Assembly: GCA_025331435.1 (NCBI GenBank)
Contig: JAIWNI010000040.1
Coordinates: forward strand, 185,195 to 249,194
Reading direction: 5' to 3'
DNA length: 64,000 nt
Source: Choanephora cucurbitarum
Lineage: Eukaryota; Mucoromycota; Mucoromycetes; Mucorales; Choanephoraceae
Each line of letters begins with the position of its first letter. Position 1 is the stretch's first letter. The notes under the pieces are model-generated. The model saw only the letters and a list, made by a program, of their open reading frames with translations. It was not told the origin of the DNA and did no database searches. Position numbers and translations under genes: made by a program. This document shows positions 44,947 to 57,573 of this stretch, piece by piece.

Positions 44947-45304
44947 AGAAGAATTTATTATATTCACTTCAATAAGTTTCTACTCTTCTATTAAACATAA
45001 AAGACATCAATACTGAAGTCTGAATGAGTTAGGCATTTCCCTATTCAATAGATAAAATACAGCATAATCGAAACATTGAATATGCTGCTATGCTATCCTG
45101 CTTTATAACTCGTCTTTTGGGGGGGGGGGGAAGCAGACGATTTCGTCTTCTCTTTCGTTTAATAACACACACTCTCTCATAGACCAAATTCTTAATACAA
45201 GCATCTTTATTTGACATAGAACTTGAAGAGTAGCTAAATATGAATTAGGTTGATAGAAGCAGGCAAGCTATCGAGCTTATTTGTTTGTTTATTATAAACA
45301 AAGT
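44947..45304. other. Convergent 3' intergenic region with G12 run
   Basis: Spacer between two convergent genes. Contains a 12-G homopolymer at 45119-45130, a possible assembly weak point. Nothing else seen. Confidence 0.5.
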
Positions 45305-47070
45305 CTACATTTTAGCACCCATGAAAGCACCAACTTTAGTTGCCTGACGGACACCCAAGTCCAACATGATTTCTTCTGAGCCACCTGGAATAGCAAACGC
45401 TCTTACTTCACGGTAAAGTCGCTCTACCTTTTCGCCTTGGCCACCTCGTGTATAAGAGAGACCGCCAAAGATCTGAGCAGCTTCACGAGCACAGTATTCG
45501 AATGTCTGTGTAGCTTGAGCCTTACAAAGAGCAATTGGGCCACCCAATCGAATAGGCTGAATTTCAGCTGGCATTTGTTGTGACTGGTAAGCTAATGATT
45601 CCATCCAAGCATGTGTTGATTCCACTTGTCTGATCATGTGAGCAAGCTTGTTACGAATAACTGGATGGTCAATTAAACGCTTGCCAAAAGTCTTGCGCTT
45701 ATGGGCATATTTCAGGGATTCTTCAAGACAGACACGGGCAAAACGGTTGGCTTGAATAATGATACCCATACGCTCAGAATTGAAATTCTGCATAATATAT
45801 TTGAAGCCTTTGTTCTCTTTACCAATCAAGTTCTCCTTGGGAACCTTGACGTCTTCAAAAGTAACATAGGCTGTACCAGAGGGCCATACACCAGAACAAT
45901 TCATTTGTTTTGTAGCTTTTTCAGAAAAAGAAAATACCCACAAAGCGATTAGAAACTATGTCAAATCTGTATGATTCTTACTTACAAATACCAGGCATAT
46001 TACGCTCCAATAGCAGGAAAGAGATGCCGTTAAAGCCTGCTTCACCGGTACGGCAAGCAACAGTGAAATAATCAGCAAAAGTACCATTTGTGATCCATTT
46101 CTTTTCACCATTCACAAGGTAATGATCACCCATATCTTTAGCTTCAGTTTGAAGACCAGCTACATCTGAACCGCCAGAAGGTTCTGTGATGGCTAGACAA
46201 ATACTTTTTGTTCCTGCTAAGCATTCCTTGACTACTTTATCTTTAAGGTACTTAGAGCCAAAATGGATTACCGGAGGAAGACCGATACCCAAACCACCAA
46301 TAAGACCCCAAGTTACCTAAAAACAAAATAGGGAAAAGATGTTATTTCACAATCGTAATACTGAAGAGCAGTTACTTACACCACCAGATCCACAGCGTGA
46401 CAGTTCATCTGCCGCGATGATACTATGGAAAGCATCAAACTCTTCTACCTTGACACCACCAGGCATGCCATAAGGTATGTATTCTGGTTCAACTTCACCT
46501 ACACAAGCAGCCAAAATACCTGCTTTGGCAGCCTTGACATAAAGTTCCTTTGGCAAAGCTTTGGCTTCATCCCATTCATGACAGAATGGCATGATTTCAT
46601 TGTCAACAAACTCTCGCATTGCCTTACGTGCTTGACGATGCGTTTCATTGTAATAAGGACTGTACCAGTCTTGATACCACATAGGGTCTCCAAAAGGAAC
46701 CATATCACCATAAGCATCACCGACAATCAAGGGATTATCGTTTGCCACTTCCTCTTCTTCTTCTGCTTGTTCGTCGCCTCCTGTACCTATTTCGCCAATG
46801 AGATATTTGGAAGCAACCTTGGTTAAGACAGAGGCATTGTGGAACGCGTCAAATTGCTTAGAGGCATCTGTTCCACCAGCTTTTAAAAGCACCTTCTTGC
46901 CACCAGGGTGATCATCTAGAAATTGGGTAACATCATAAATCTTGCCATGAACAATAATCCAGCTAGATCAATATGTTAGATGAATGATTAGGATATGTCT
47001 TTTGTTTTTCATACCAATCGTCAGCCTGTGTATGCTTAGCAACTTCTTCAATCGTGTATTTTTTAGACAT
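45305..47070 (-). CDS. Cytochrome b5-acyl-CoA dehydrogenase fusion
   Basis: Four exons (47070..47015, 46962..46380, 46316..45986, 45915..45305) give 526 aa. Residues 1-80 are a cytochrome b5 domain: MSKKYTIEEVAKHTQADDCW, then KIYDVTQFLDDHPGG with haem His37 and a second His60 in DAFHNAS. After a Glu-rich hinge, residues about 110-526 form an acyl-CoA dehydrogenase: LAITEPSGGSDVAGLQT, NGEKKWITNGTFADYFTVAC, then FNSERMGIIIQANRFARVCL, AAQIFGGLSYTRGGQGEKVE and IPGGSEEIMLDLGVRQA, where Gly-Gly-Ser-Glu carries the likely catalytic-base region. Such fusions occur in fungi. Electrons from the flavin could pass to the haem instead of ETF. The C-terminus AKM might be a weak PTS1-like end. Substrate unknown. 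Confidence 0.92.
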
Positions 47071-49639
47071 AGTTGAGTATGCGAAAGAGAGTTCAAAGAA
47101 AGGAAAAAGAAAAGAGTGGGAGAAAAATACGCAAAAGAAAAGTTTAAATAACTTTCTTTTTATATCAAAATAAGGGTGAGTACTTCACATGTAAATAAAG
47201 ACTAATTTTTTTTTGCTGCTCCAAGTTGATTCAAAGATGTTCTCATGACATTTCTGTAGTGGACTCACATACGCATGTGAAATCGATACTGCTTTGACCA
47301 GTCATCTACAAATGTCTTGTATCACCGCTATTGTACAGGAGGACCCATCATTGGACTACAACTGTGTCACCAATGCAAACTATTTATGCTTTTGCGTGAA
47401 TGCAAAGCTTAACTGTATGGCAAAACAAACCAAAAGGCTACAAAATGAGCAAGGAAGATGACAACTATAGACGGCTTGTTTTCTTTCTTCTGTTGTATTA
47501 TCAAACAAGCTTTACTTTCTTAAAGATTTGTGTTGCAACTTGATTGAAATAAAGCTTTCGTAATACACTAATACAGAGTAACCAAGTCTGAAGCTGCCAA
47601 CACGTCTTAATTAGCTAATTGAACATTCTGTTTTTACTTGAAATTGTAGCCTGTCGCCATCTTGTTTTTAACAAACTTACTAATGAATGATAGACAAGTT
47701 AGAATGCATGCTAATTGGCAAATAAAATATCGTTATTGTTTGAATAATCTTCCTTTTGCCTTTGTGGTTCTTGCTTTAAAAGAAGAGTGTATTTGCAGTG
47801 ACTTCAATCTGTTGTTATCATGAATGCTAACGGCAAACAATGATAGTTTAAGACAAAGGCCGTTTGTAATTGATCGAATTTAGCATAAAGACGCCTTGCC
47901 TGTACTACCAGATATGTAAAGACACAAAAAGATTTTTGCTAATAGTGCATTGACTGGTCATATTAGCCACCGATTGACTCAAATTGCAACAACAATACAG
48001 GACTCTTCATACTAAAAAGCAGTTGATACTTAGAGATATGGCTGAATAAAGGTGACCATGCCTCAAGAGTGATCTGAAACAATATCAGACTAACTAGATC
48101 AAAAATCAAAGTATTGCAGATAAAATAAGTGGTCTATGGTATCATAATATATTGTAATCAACCAATACTAACTTGGAACTGAAGTAGGATGCAGTTACCT
48201 AACTTCAAAGTTAGACCATTCAGCTAAATTTTCATGATGCTCTAGGAAAATAACTGGGTATTTTGACTGGCCTGTATTCACATTTTGCTGTAGGGATATA
48301 CTTTTTCATTTTCTTTTTTCCTATACAAATAAACAACATGGTTCTGGATGCACTAAGCCGCAAATTAGTATCATTAATACTACACACCACATCATATGAT
48401 TTTTTTTTCTTGGATCCCAAGTGGCACCGTACCCATTTATTTGCAAATACACACATATATATGAACATAATAGACATACCTATACCTTACTGTTTATGAT
48501 AATTGCTATATACTGCCCCAGCTACGTTTCATGAATTCCCCCCTCATTGTGGCGCTTTTTCGTAAACAACAAACTAACCCTTATACAAATAATAGGCTGC
48601 TTTTCATTCAAACGACAAATCTTCTTTAACCTTTGGCTCAATCCGTTCCAGATATTGAATCTACCTACAAATGAATAATATAGACTATTACTTTTACTGA
48701 AATCATTCTATATCGCTTCTATAGTTTGCTTCGGTTAAAATTTGTTCTTTATCCGAACAAAGTGCCTCTGCATCATTGTTGTCAGAAGAATAGAGAGAAT
48801 CTTTCTTTTTTTCTGCAAAACACAGATTTTGCTGATCCAAGCTAAATAGTATCAGAAGCACAGTGCGCTTCTAGAACAAAAAAACCCATTTGTTGAGGTA
48901 GATGTTAACACAGGTATGCACTCCATGTATCTTCATGTTAGTACTGGTCAACGACAGGGTTTGCAAGACTGAGGTTCAACAAGCAAAGACACATTCTCCC
49001 TATGTTATGCTCTTTCATTAACTTAAGTTAATTGCCTGCAGCTCATTTGCACAGCTGCTAGTTGGGCTTTGACAACTGTTCTAAAAAGCCTTTGGAACCA
49101 AAAAAAATACGAGTCAACTTTGCTGATATCAATAGGATAGCTGCTTAGAAAGAATATTATCATTCAAGACCACTTCAATACAAATGAGCAATTAGATAGG
49201 ATTTTGAAGCCTCGACATTTCGGAATAAGGATGTCTAGTTTAGATGAAATCAGTATCAACATGAAAGACAGTTAGTGTATCAAAAAAACATCCTGCACAG
49301 ATTCTCTTAATTTGTTGGTTATTTAGATTTATTCATTTAGGTCAATGTGGAGTTTAAAGTCGGAAATGATCACTATTTTTTTTTTTAGAAAATATACTCC
49401 CCCTCTTCGTCACTTTCTACCTTTCTTTTTTTTTCTCTCTCTCTCCTATTTTCTCTCTTTCTTTCTTTCTTTTTTTTTGCTATTTTTCTCTATAGCCCAA
49501 ATCTTTCTTTGTTCTTTTCTTTTTTTCTCTTGATAATAACATTTGATTTAATAAGAAAAAAAAGGCAAAAGAGGGAAAGAAGACAGCAATAAAGTGTATA
49601 TCCTAATCGTTTAGTTCGTATCTTTCATATACTGATATC
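47071..49639. other. Intergenic region, 2.6 kb
   Basis: Mostly AT-rich and without a secure gene. Near 48870-48620 on the minus strand two short coding-like frames occur (FAEKKKDSLYSSDNNDAEAL, ending at a TGA, and IQYLERIEPKVKEDLSFE ending at a stop). They look like two exons, but the only GT donor lies after an in-frame stop, so it is a possible gene relic. CT-rich promoter-type DNA lies at 49400-49530, upstream of the F-box gene. Confidence 0.4.
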
Positions 49640-51937
49640 ATGAGGGGTGCACCAGGCGTACCACTGACTATAGCTGAATCTCAACTATCTTCTCCGCTAC
49701 CTTCTCCCAGTAGACATTCTGTGAATACTTCTAATTCCCATAGCTCACACCCAAATACCCACTCTCATACTACACGCACTACATATAATTCAACTTCCCC
49801 TAATAACAACAATAATAGCTTACCAACAATGCTTCCTCTTCTCTGTTTTGATCCTCCTTCTTCCCTTAGCACCGACATATACCCTTTGGCAACCCTACCT
49901 ACCCCACGTGCTATGAAGCAGTTTTCATTTACTGCTGGCGAAAGAGTTTGTCATTTTGAAGAAGTAAGTGCTGAGCAACTAACAGACATTTCATATTCAC
50001 CCTTTCTCTTCATTTTGATAGACAACTAGTTCTTCCAGAAAGAGATCAGCTTCAACATGGGACGATGAGAGAAGCCTGAAACGTGCTGAACTAGAGAACA
50101 GCAATAACACAACGGAACAGCCGAACAACAACATTGCACCTTTGCAGAATGCACTTTCTCCCGGTCCTACGTCAGAACCTATTATGGAAATTATACCAGA
50201 TAGCCCGAATTCTGCACTTCCATCACCTGTTTCTGATTTAGATGAGCCTGATTGGCCCAACTCGGAAGGATCAACTACTCTTTATCATAATGATAGTATA
50301 TTATCCCAGCAATCTGCCATACTTGACGCATACGATACACTTCCCTCTGCTATCCAAAACTATTTTATGCTTCAGCTGTTAAAGAGGTCTTCTCGTCAAT
50401 CACTTCGACTAACGAGCAATATGGTGGCAGAAGCATTAAAAAAGGACATAATAACAACATTACCTGTTCCTATCGCCATGCATGTCTTAAACTATCTCGA
50501 CATTCAATCACTTTGCCGCGCTTCAGGCGTCAACCGAGCATGGAAAGAGCTAATTGATAATGCTACAAGCGTCTGGAAATTAAAAATGATTGAGTCGAAC
50601 TTTATACCCACTCCTGTTGAAAAGCATAAATACAGCTTCAAGCAGATTGTTCAAAGACATTCAATTATGCGACAAAATTGGAGGAAAAATCTTCATTGCA
50701 AGACCCTATTGGAAGGTCATGAAGAAGACCTTGTTACATGCTTGCAGTTTGACGATGAAAAAATCATTACCGGATCGGACGATCATAGCATCAATGTATA
50801 CAACATCAGAACTGGCCAGTTAAAGCATGTCTTAAAAGGTCATGATGGTGGTGTCTGGGCCTTGGAATACGTAGGTAATACACTTGTTACTGGTTCGATT
50901 GATCGCACTGTACGAATATGGGATATTGAGCGAGGTGTCTGTCGCTTTGTCTTGCGAGGTCATTCAAGTACAGTCCGTTGCTTGAAAATTGTGATGCCGG
51001 CAGAGATTGTCCATCCAGATGGCTCAGTTACCATTGAGCCTAGTGAACCAATTATTGTAAGTGGTTCGAGAGATACATCTATTCGTGTCTGGCGGCTACC
51101 GGATTTGGAGACTGAGCCCAACCTACCTCTGTCAACCTGCCTTGAAGATGATGTGATATCATCCAAGTTTATGAAGCACAAATTGCTAGAGCATGAACAA
51201 TCAGTTCGAGACCTTGCTGTTCATGGAAACGCCCTTGTTAGTGGCAGCTACGACCACAATGTCATTGTTTGGGATTTAGAGACAGGAGAAAAGGTTCATG
51301 TCTTGCGTGGTCATACAATGAAAGTTTATTGTGTAGCCATCGATCCCAAACGAAGGCATTGTATCAGTGGCGGAATGGATGCCACAGTTCGAATCTGGGG
51401 ACTCGATGATGGTGAATGTAAATTTGTCCTACAAGGTAAATAGGATAAACCTTCTCTTTTGTTTCTCGTGATTGACTTGAGAAAAATAAGGACACGCTAT
51501 CCTTGTTGGTTTATTAAATTTAGTTGATGATACTTTGGTAAGTGCTGCTGCTGATGCCACCTTAAGAGTATGGGATCCTGCTAGCGGCGATCGTCTGCAT
51601 ATCATGGCAGGTAGTTCTGGCCATCAAGGACCTATCACTTCGTTTCAACATGATAAACACAAAGTGATAGCAGGATCTGAAGGCGGCGTAAAGATGTGGG
51701 ATACACAAACGGGTGAATTATTGTATGATCTAGTAGAAAACGTTGTGGGTGTTTGGCGTGTATGCTTTGACGAAAGAAGATGTATTGCTGCAGTTAAAAA
51801 GTATGATCGTTAGACTCTCAAAAAAAATAACGATGCTCACATTACTGACTTCTTGTTCTAGTGAACACAAAACTCAGCTCATTGTTTTGGACTTTGGAGT
51901 ACATGGCTTAGAAGACGAAACCGACAATGTATTCTAA
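49640..51937 (+). CDS. F-box/WD40 protein, Cdc4-like SCF substrate receptor
   Basis: Four exons (49640..49963, 50022..51435, 51491..51800, 51862..51937) give 707 aa. The N-terminal 250 residues are Ser/Asn/Pro-rich. An F-box lies at about 255-295 (LPVPIAMHVLNYLDIQSLCR, NRAWKEL), followed by the linker FIPTPVEKHKYSFKQIVQRH and then WD40 blades from about 336 (LLEGHEEDLVTCLQF; VLKGHDGGVWALEYVG; VLRGHSSTVRCLKIV; LLEHEQSVRDLAVHG; VLRGHTMKVYCVAIDP; GHAILVGLL; GHQGPITSFQHD). This matches Cdc4/Fbw7, which brings phosphorylated substrates to Skp1-cullin-F-box ubiquitin ligase. There is a 40-residue insertion between blades 3 and 4. Pop1/Pop2-type paralogues cannot be excluded. Confidence 0.92.
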
Positions 51938-52099
51938 TGTATTACCATATTGATATCTTTAATTTATTATTTTTCTGCAATACGAGAACAAACTTTGTAT
52001 AGAAACTGGGACAATAAATTTGTTTTGCTCTAATGATTTAAATATAATTTGTACATGCTTCTCTATTTCTCTTTTCTTTTTATACAAGTGGATATGCGA

Positions 52100-55000
52100 T
52101 TATTGAGGGGGTTGGAAGACACCACGACCAGCCAACAAGTCAATGATAGGTCTGTGCTCGTACCACCAAGCAGAACGAGGCTTACGGTTCTTCATGTCTG
52201 TGTTAGCAAGAAGGGCGGAGACAGGCTCGAAGACAACAGAGTGGTCAGAGATACCTGCAACAGTGATGGATTCTTCAGCATTGGTCAATTCAATAGGAAT
52301 AGCAGAACCTTCCTTGTGAGCTTTTTCAAGTGCAGGGAGAGCATGCTTTTCAATGAATTCAATAGAACGAATGGCCAAGCGAGTAGCACGGATACGATCA
52401 AGAGGGGAAGGTGTAATACCTTGTTGAATATGGCCCAAGACAGCAGTACGAGAATCAAACATTTCGTTACCTTCATCCTTAAGAATGTTGGAAATGACAT
52501 CGTTGGTATAAGTGCTGGAAACATCTTCAGTACGCAAAATAATTCTGCCTTCACTCTTGTCAAGATCGTCGTCATGATACATGGCACGCAAGTGTGAAAC
52601 ATCAGATTGAAGACGAGCAAGGTTAATGCCCTCTTCAGGAATATAGACGGTAACAGCACCAACAGCAAGACCAGCTTCAACAGCCAAATAACCAGAGCGA
52701 CCACCCATAACTTCGACCATAAAGACACGACGACGAGAAGATTGAGCGGATTGAACAATAGCATCACAAGAGTTGACGATAGCGTTCAAGGAAGTATCAG
52801 AACCAAGGGAGTAATCAGTGCCAGGAACATTGTTGGAGATAGTGGCAGGAATCAAAGTAATAGGAACACGGAGAGAAGGATACTTTTCACGAGCTTCTTC
52901 AAGTCTTTGAAGAGCAACAAAGGCTTCAAAACCACCAACGATCAACAAACCTTGAATGTTTTGCTTTTGCATTTGGTAAGCAATCATGCCCATATCAATG
53001 TCTTCTCCAGGTACAGCACGGTTTGTACCCAATTCAGAACCACCAAGAGCAGTCCAGCCATCAACAGACAACCAAGAGAGAATATCGGTGACACCACGAG
53101 AGAGACCGGCAAAACCGTTGTGAATGGCAATAGGAGTATGGCCACGGTTAAGACAGTAACGGACGGCAGTACGAGTAGCAGCATTCATACCACCAGCAGG
53201 GGCACCAACGTGAATGATACCAATACGAAGCTTTTGATGGTCAGGCAAACCAATAGAGTTATCATCCAAGATGGTGGTGGCGTTATAAGCATCGTATTCT
53301 TCAGCAAATTGAGGATCACGGAGCTCCATAGCGCGCTTGAAGTTCTTTTGACCAATAGCTTCAGCAACTTCATGTGTCAACTTGACAGCTTGCATCAAGG
53401 GGAAGCGAGTAACCTTGTTTTTTATCCAACCGATCATAGGAGAAGGAGTCTCAGGTGTGGATTCCAAGACAGCATCAACAGCTTCAATAGATTGTGCAGT
53501 GGCCAAAAGACGATCAAAGAAAGCAGGAGCACCACCACGTTGAGTGTGACCCAAGATAGTGACACGGGTATCAAGACCAAGTCTGTTGGTCAAAATATCC
53601 TTCAAGTGATCAGCCTTGATGGCATTCAAGTTCTTGTCGATAGCACCTTCAGCAACAATAACGACAGTCTTACGCTTACCCAAACTACGATGACGTTCAA
53701 TTACGGAACACATGACAGATTCCCAATCTTCTTCTTGAGGAGGCTTTTCAGGAATGAAAACAAAATCAGCACCAGTAGCAATACCAGCCATCAAAGCTAA
53801 CCAACCACAGTGACGACCCATAACTTCAATAACGAAAGCACGAGAGTGAGAGAGGGCGGTGGTGGATACAGCATCAACGGCTTCACAAATACGGTGCAAA
53901 GAAGTAACAGCACCAATAGTAATGTCAGTAGAAGACATATCGTTATCGATGGAACCAACAAGACCAACAATAGTCAAAAACTTGTAAGTAACGGCTTCTT
54001 CGTCACTAATGCGCTTTGTGTTGTTGAGTTCTTCGATCAAGCTGGGCCATTCAGAACGGAAAAGATCAGCACCAGTCAGGGAACCGTCACCACCACAGAC
54101 AATCAAGGAATCGATACCGTTCTTAACCAAGTTTTCGGCAGCTTGGAGACGACCTTCACGAGTCTTGAAGGGCATACAACGAGCTGTACCGATAGTAGTA
54201 CCACCCTGATAAAAGAAGATAACAAAGAGTCAAAAAAATAGCTCCGATTCAGCCTTCCTTTTCTTTATCTACTTACAACAGCTAACCATCCACGAACACT
54301 CTTCCAATCCATCTTCTTCAAAAGTTCACCACCATCCACAAGACCTATAGAATTAAATCTCAGTTACACGTCTAGCAAACACGCGGATATCACGGGAGAG
54401 CCCGGGAAATTGTTGAGAAGCCCTGCTTACCTTGGTAACCTTCATAAACAGCAAAAATATCACAACCCTTAGAGATACCGTAACGAACGACAGCACGAAC
54501 GACAGCGTTCATACCAGGAGCATCACCACCAGAAGTAAGAACGGCAATCTTCTTGCGCTTGCTACCATCAGCAGCCTTTTCAACAGCAGCAGCAGCGCTA
54601 GTTGCCTTTAAGCAACTTTGGCTTGTAAAAGCAATTACATTGTTCAAAGGATCCAACACAAAAACGCGAGCGCCATCTCCAGAAGAATATTCTTGAACTG
54701 TGAAATCCAATTCGTTCAACTTTGACTTGACAGCCTACAATTTATGCTGTCAATAAAAAAAAAATTTTTTTGCCTTATCATTATCATCAATTCCCCAAAA
54801 TACTTACATTAATATCCTTGACAGCTAAAACAATAGCGTTTTCTTGTGCAGACCAATCGAGATCTTTGGAGGGCTTAGATTGAGACTTTGCAAGAGCATT
54901 TAGTACAAGCTTAATGGTAGCATCACTAGCATAATCAGCACCAGCATTTAATCTTAACCAAGCAGTTCTTGATTCGGATTGATTTGTGATGTTTTCTGAC

Positions 55001-55110
55001 TTATCTACCACTTGCTCAAATCCAAGTGCATGATAGAACTTAAGCGTGTTTTCGTAATCTTTGAGGTTAGACGCGTTGAAGATGATATGAGAAAGGCCTT
55101 GAGCAGACAT
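52100..55110 (-). CDS. PFK1: 6-phosphofructokinase, fungal type with N-terminal glyoxalase-like domain
   Basis: Four exons (55110..54808, 54734..54431, 54344..54277, 54205..52100) give 926 aa, standard for eukaryotic PFK. Residues 1-150 form the glyoxalase-like N-terminal domain of fungal PFK ([33 protein letters not shown]). The catalytic half follows with [41 protein letters not shown] (substrate-binding Asp) and [16 protein letters not shown]. The C-terminal half is regulatory ([56 protein letters not shown]). It catalyses the committed step of glycolysis and is allosterically regulated. It works as a hetero- or homo-octamer in yeasts; which here is unknown. No frame lesions. Confidence 0.96.
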
Positions 55111-57573
55111 GCTTTGTATGTACGTATATAGTTATAAATGAAATGAAACTGAAAAAAAATATATACAATGAAGAAAATAACCTGTTTTCAAATCCAATTA
55201 CTTTTATACTTTGAAAAAAATATGAAACTTTTTAGACTCATACACCTTGTTAGCTTTGGATTGGGTTTGGCGGGGGATGAAGTTGAGAAGCAAAAAGGCT
55301 AATCGATAGCGATCAAACCTCATGACTTTTCTAGACTCGCAATAAGATACACCTCTGTAAAATAACGTTTGGACTTTAGATTTACAGTTACGTTTTGATA
55401 GAAACGAATTGCTTGGAAGGATATGAGATGTGCCCAATGCAATTTTAATTTTTGGCTTCAGTTTTTGCTTTTTCTTTTCTTTAGATCGTGAAGCTGCCAT
55501 TTTAATCAAAGTGGTACAGATAAAGGCAATGGTGCGTCATTTCATTTCACTCCGAAATGTTATAAAAAACATCCCATTACGTAAACGATTTTGTTTTAAT
55601 AGACAACTGCTTTCGAATGGTAAAGGAACTATGAGCAATGGCAAGTTGATGGAATTAAAGGACAAAGCTACAAAAGAACAACAAGATTAAAATACTCGCA
55701 TGATCTATTTCTATCAGTTATACCAACGAAGCACTTTAGAGATTTAAATAGATAAACAGCCTCAGAAAACCCATGCCAGCTAAAAAAAATGAGCGGCACT
55801 TGAAAACTCCTGAAGGAACCATCAGCTAGTCAGATTGCTATTTGATTTATCAAAGCGATGATAAACTATCTATGCACCCTTGATGCTTGGCTTCAAAGAA
55901 ACTCTTCGCTCAAGCACACTCATAGCTTTGATTCATAGTATGAAAAGAAAACTCATAGAGGTTCCGAATAGGCACAATTATGAGCTCTAATAACTCTCAA
56001 AGTCAAGGCCTCCTTCTTCGACAATTCCTCTCAAACCATCTTACTCCTAATTGCAGCCCAAATACGTTTAACAAAATTGGACCCAGAAGAATATGGTGGA
56101 ATTCACACACATCTTTTTGGTTATTTATCAGCTTTCTTGTCCATTCGAAAGTATACTCGATTTAAAAAAGCAGCTTCAGTCTTGAAGAATAAATGCCAGC
56201 ATCAATACCATTACGTTCCCCTTTGTTTATTTGAAAACGCACCCCTAAAATCAAATGTTCTCAAATACAGCAAATAAAACTACAAGCAGGATTGAGCGGC
56301 TATGCATCCCTAACGAGGATAGCTTGCAATTACAAAACGTAAGATCACACTAATCAAAATATAGTAAATGAGGTAGTATTCTTGCGTACAATTTCTGGAG
56401 TAGTTTTTCGTAGTTATGATTTGATGCAATTAAGCTAGGTTACTAAGTATGATTTCCGTAATGAATTCGATTGGAAAGAGAACTAAGCTTCAAGACTATC
56501 TATCTTACAAAATAAAATATTTAGGGCAGAAAAACCATTTTTCAAAGGAATTGGTTGACTCTCTATTGAAGCAATTCATAAACCTGCTGTAAGATCAAAA
56601 CATTTTAGTCCAACTGGAACGTTTGTTGTCTAAAATCATTCTTTAGCTTTACAAAAGTACGAGTTTATCATAAAAACCCTTCTTCTCGACAATCAGTCGA
56701 TTCCAATCATACACTGAATTCAAGGCATGTAGTCATACCTGTTTCCAATGGAAATCAGACAAACTATTACTCAATTTCAACTATAGGTATGGCTTTAACC
56801 ATGCCAAGACTTGTTTCGGTGCCGTATGTATGTTCAAAACTATATACAGGGGGAGCGCAGCTAAACTTGAGAGAGCATTGCATTGAAATTCGAAGCTTCG
56901 TTCTCGCATTATAGAGATCGTAAGCTGTGTATTATCTATTAAAATCCTTTAAAGATATAGCCTTTTGCCTTGGCTTCATGCACATAATCAGCTTAGTTCA
57001 TCTCTTGACGACGCTAAGAAAACAAAAAAGAATAATATGCAATTTCTAAACGTCTTCTTCTGTAAAGAGAAATAAGAGATTTTGTCGGTAAAATATCATT
57101 TTCCAGTGCAAAATGAAAAGATCTTTTCCCATTTTTACTAGAAGAATATTTATCAAGTAAAATCAAAGTGTGTAATGTTTGATGTGGTGCAAGACAAAAA
57201 AAGCTTTCTTAATATGCTCATATTGTCAAAAACATTTTAAATCTTCTCTACCATAATTGTTTTTCTCTTATTGTATCGCTACAATCTTCGTCTCTAACGA
57301 GGTTACTAACATCAATGTCCGTTATATCACCAATTAATGTAACGTTTTGCAGTCTCTCTTAAAAAGGATAAAGATAGATCTAGAAGTAGTACTGTTCTCT
57401 TCTATTCCTTTTTCTTCAATTTTATTGCAAGTGATTGTCAGTTGCACAAAACCTTATAATCAGATTGTTGTTTTGTTATAGGCTCAATATATAGAAACAC
57501 AATCCTCACTATCACTACTACATTTATTACAAAAGATCTATCAAAACTCTAAAGAACTTTGCACGAGGTCGGT
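55111..57573. other. Intergenic region, 2.5 kb, with coding-like fragments
   Basis: No secure gene. Two fragments stand out. At 55531-55690 (+) there is a 53-codon frame, MVRHFISLRNVIKNIPLRKR onward, overlapping a basic minus-strand frame (55509-55204) that starts MIKMAASRSKEKKKQK. At about 55985-56276 (+) there is an open frame with no ATG that reads LTKLDPEEYGGIHTHLFGYL. Either may be a gene relic or an exon of an unmodelled gene. The rest is AT-rich. Confidence 0.4.

Noticed and set aside
52607..53800. Long plus-strand open frame (397 codons) antisense to PFK1
   Set aside because: Mirror of a highly biased coding sequence; composition is Ser/Thr/Asn-rich without any domain, and the minus strand is an unambiguous PFK.
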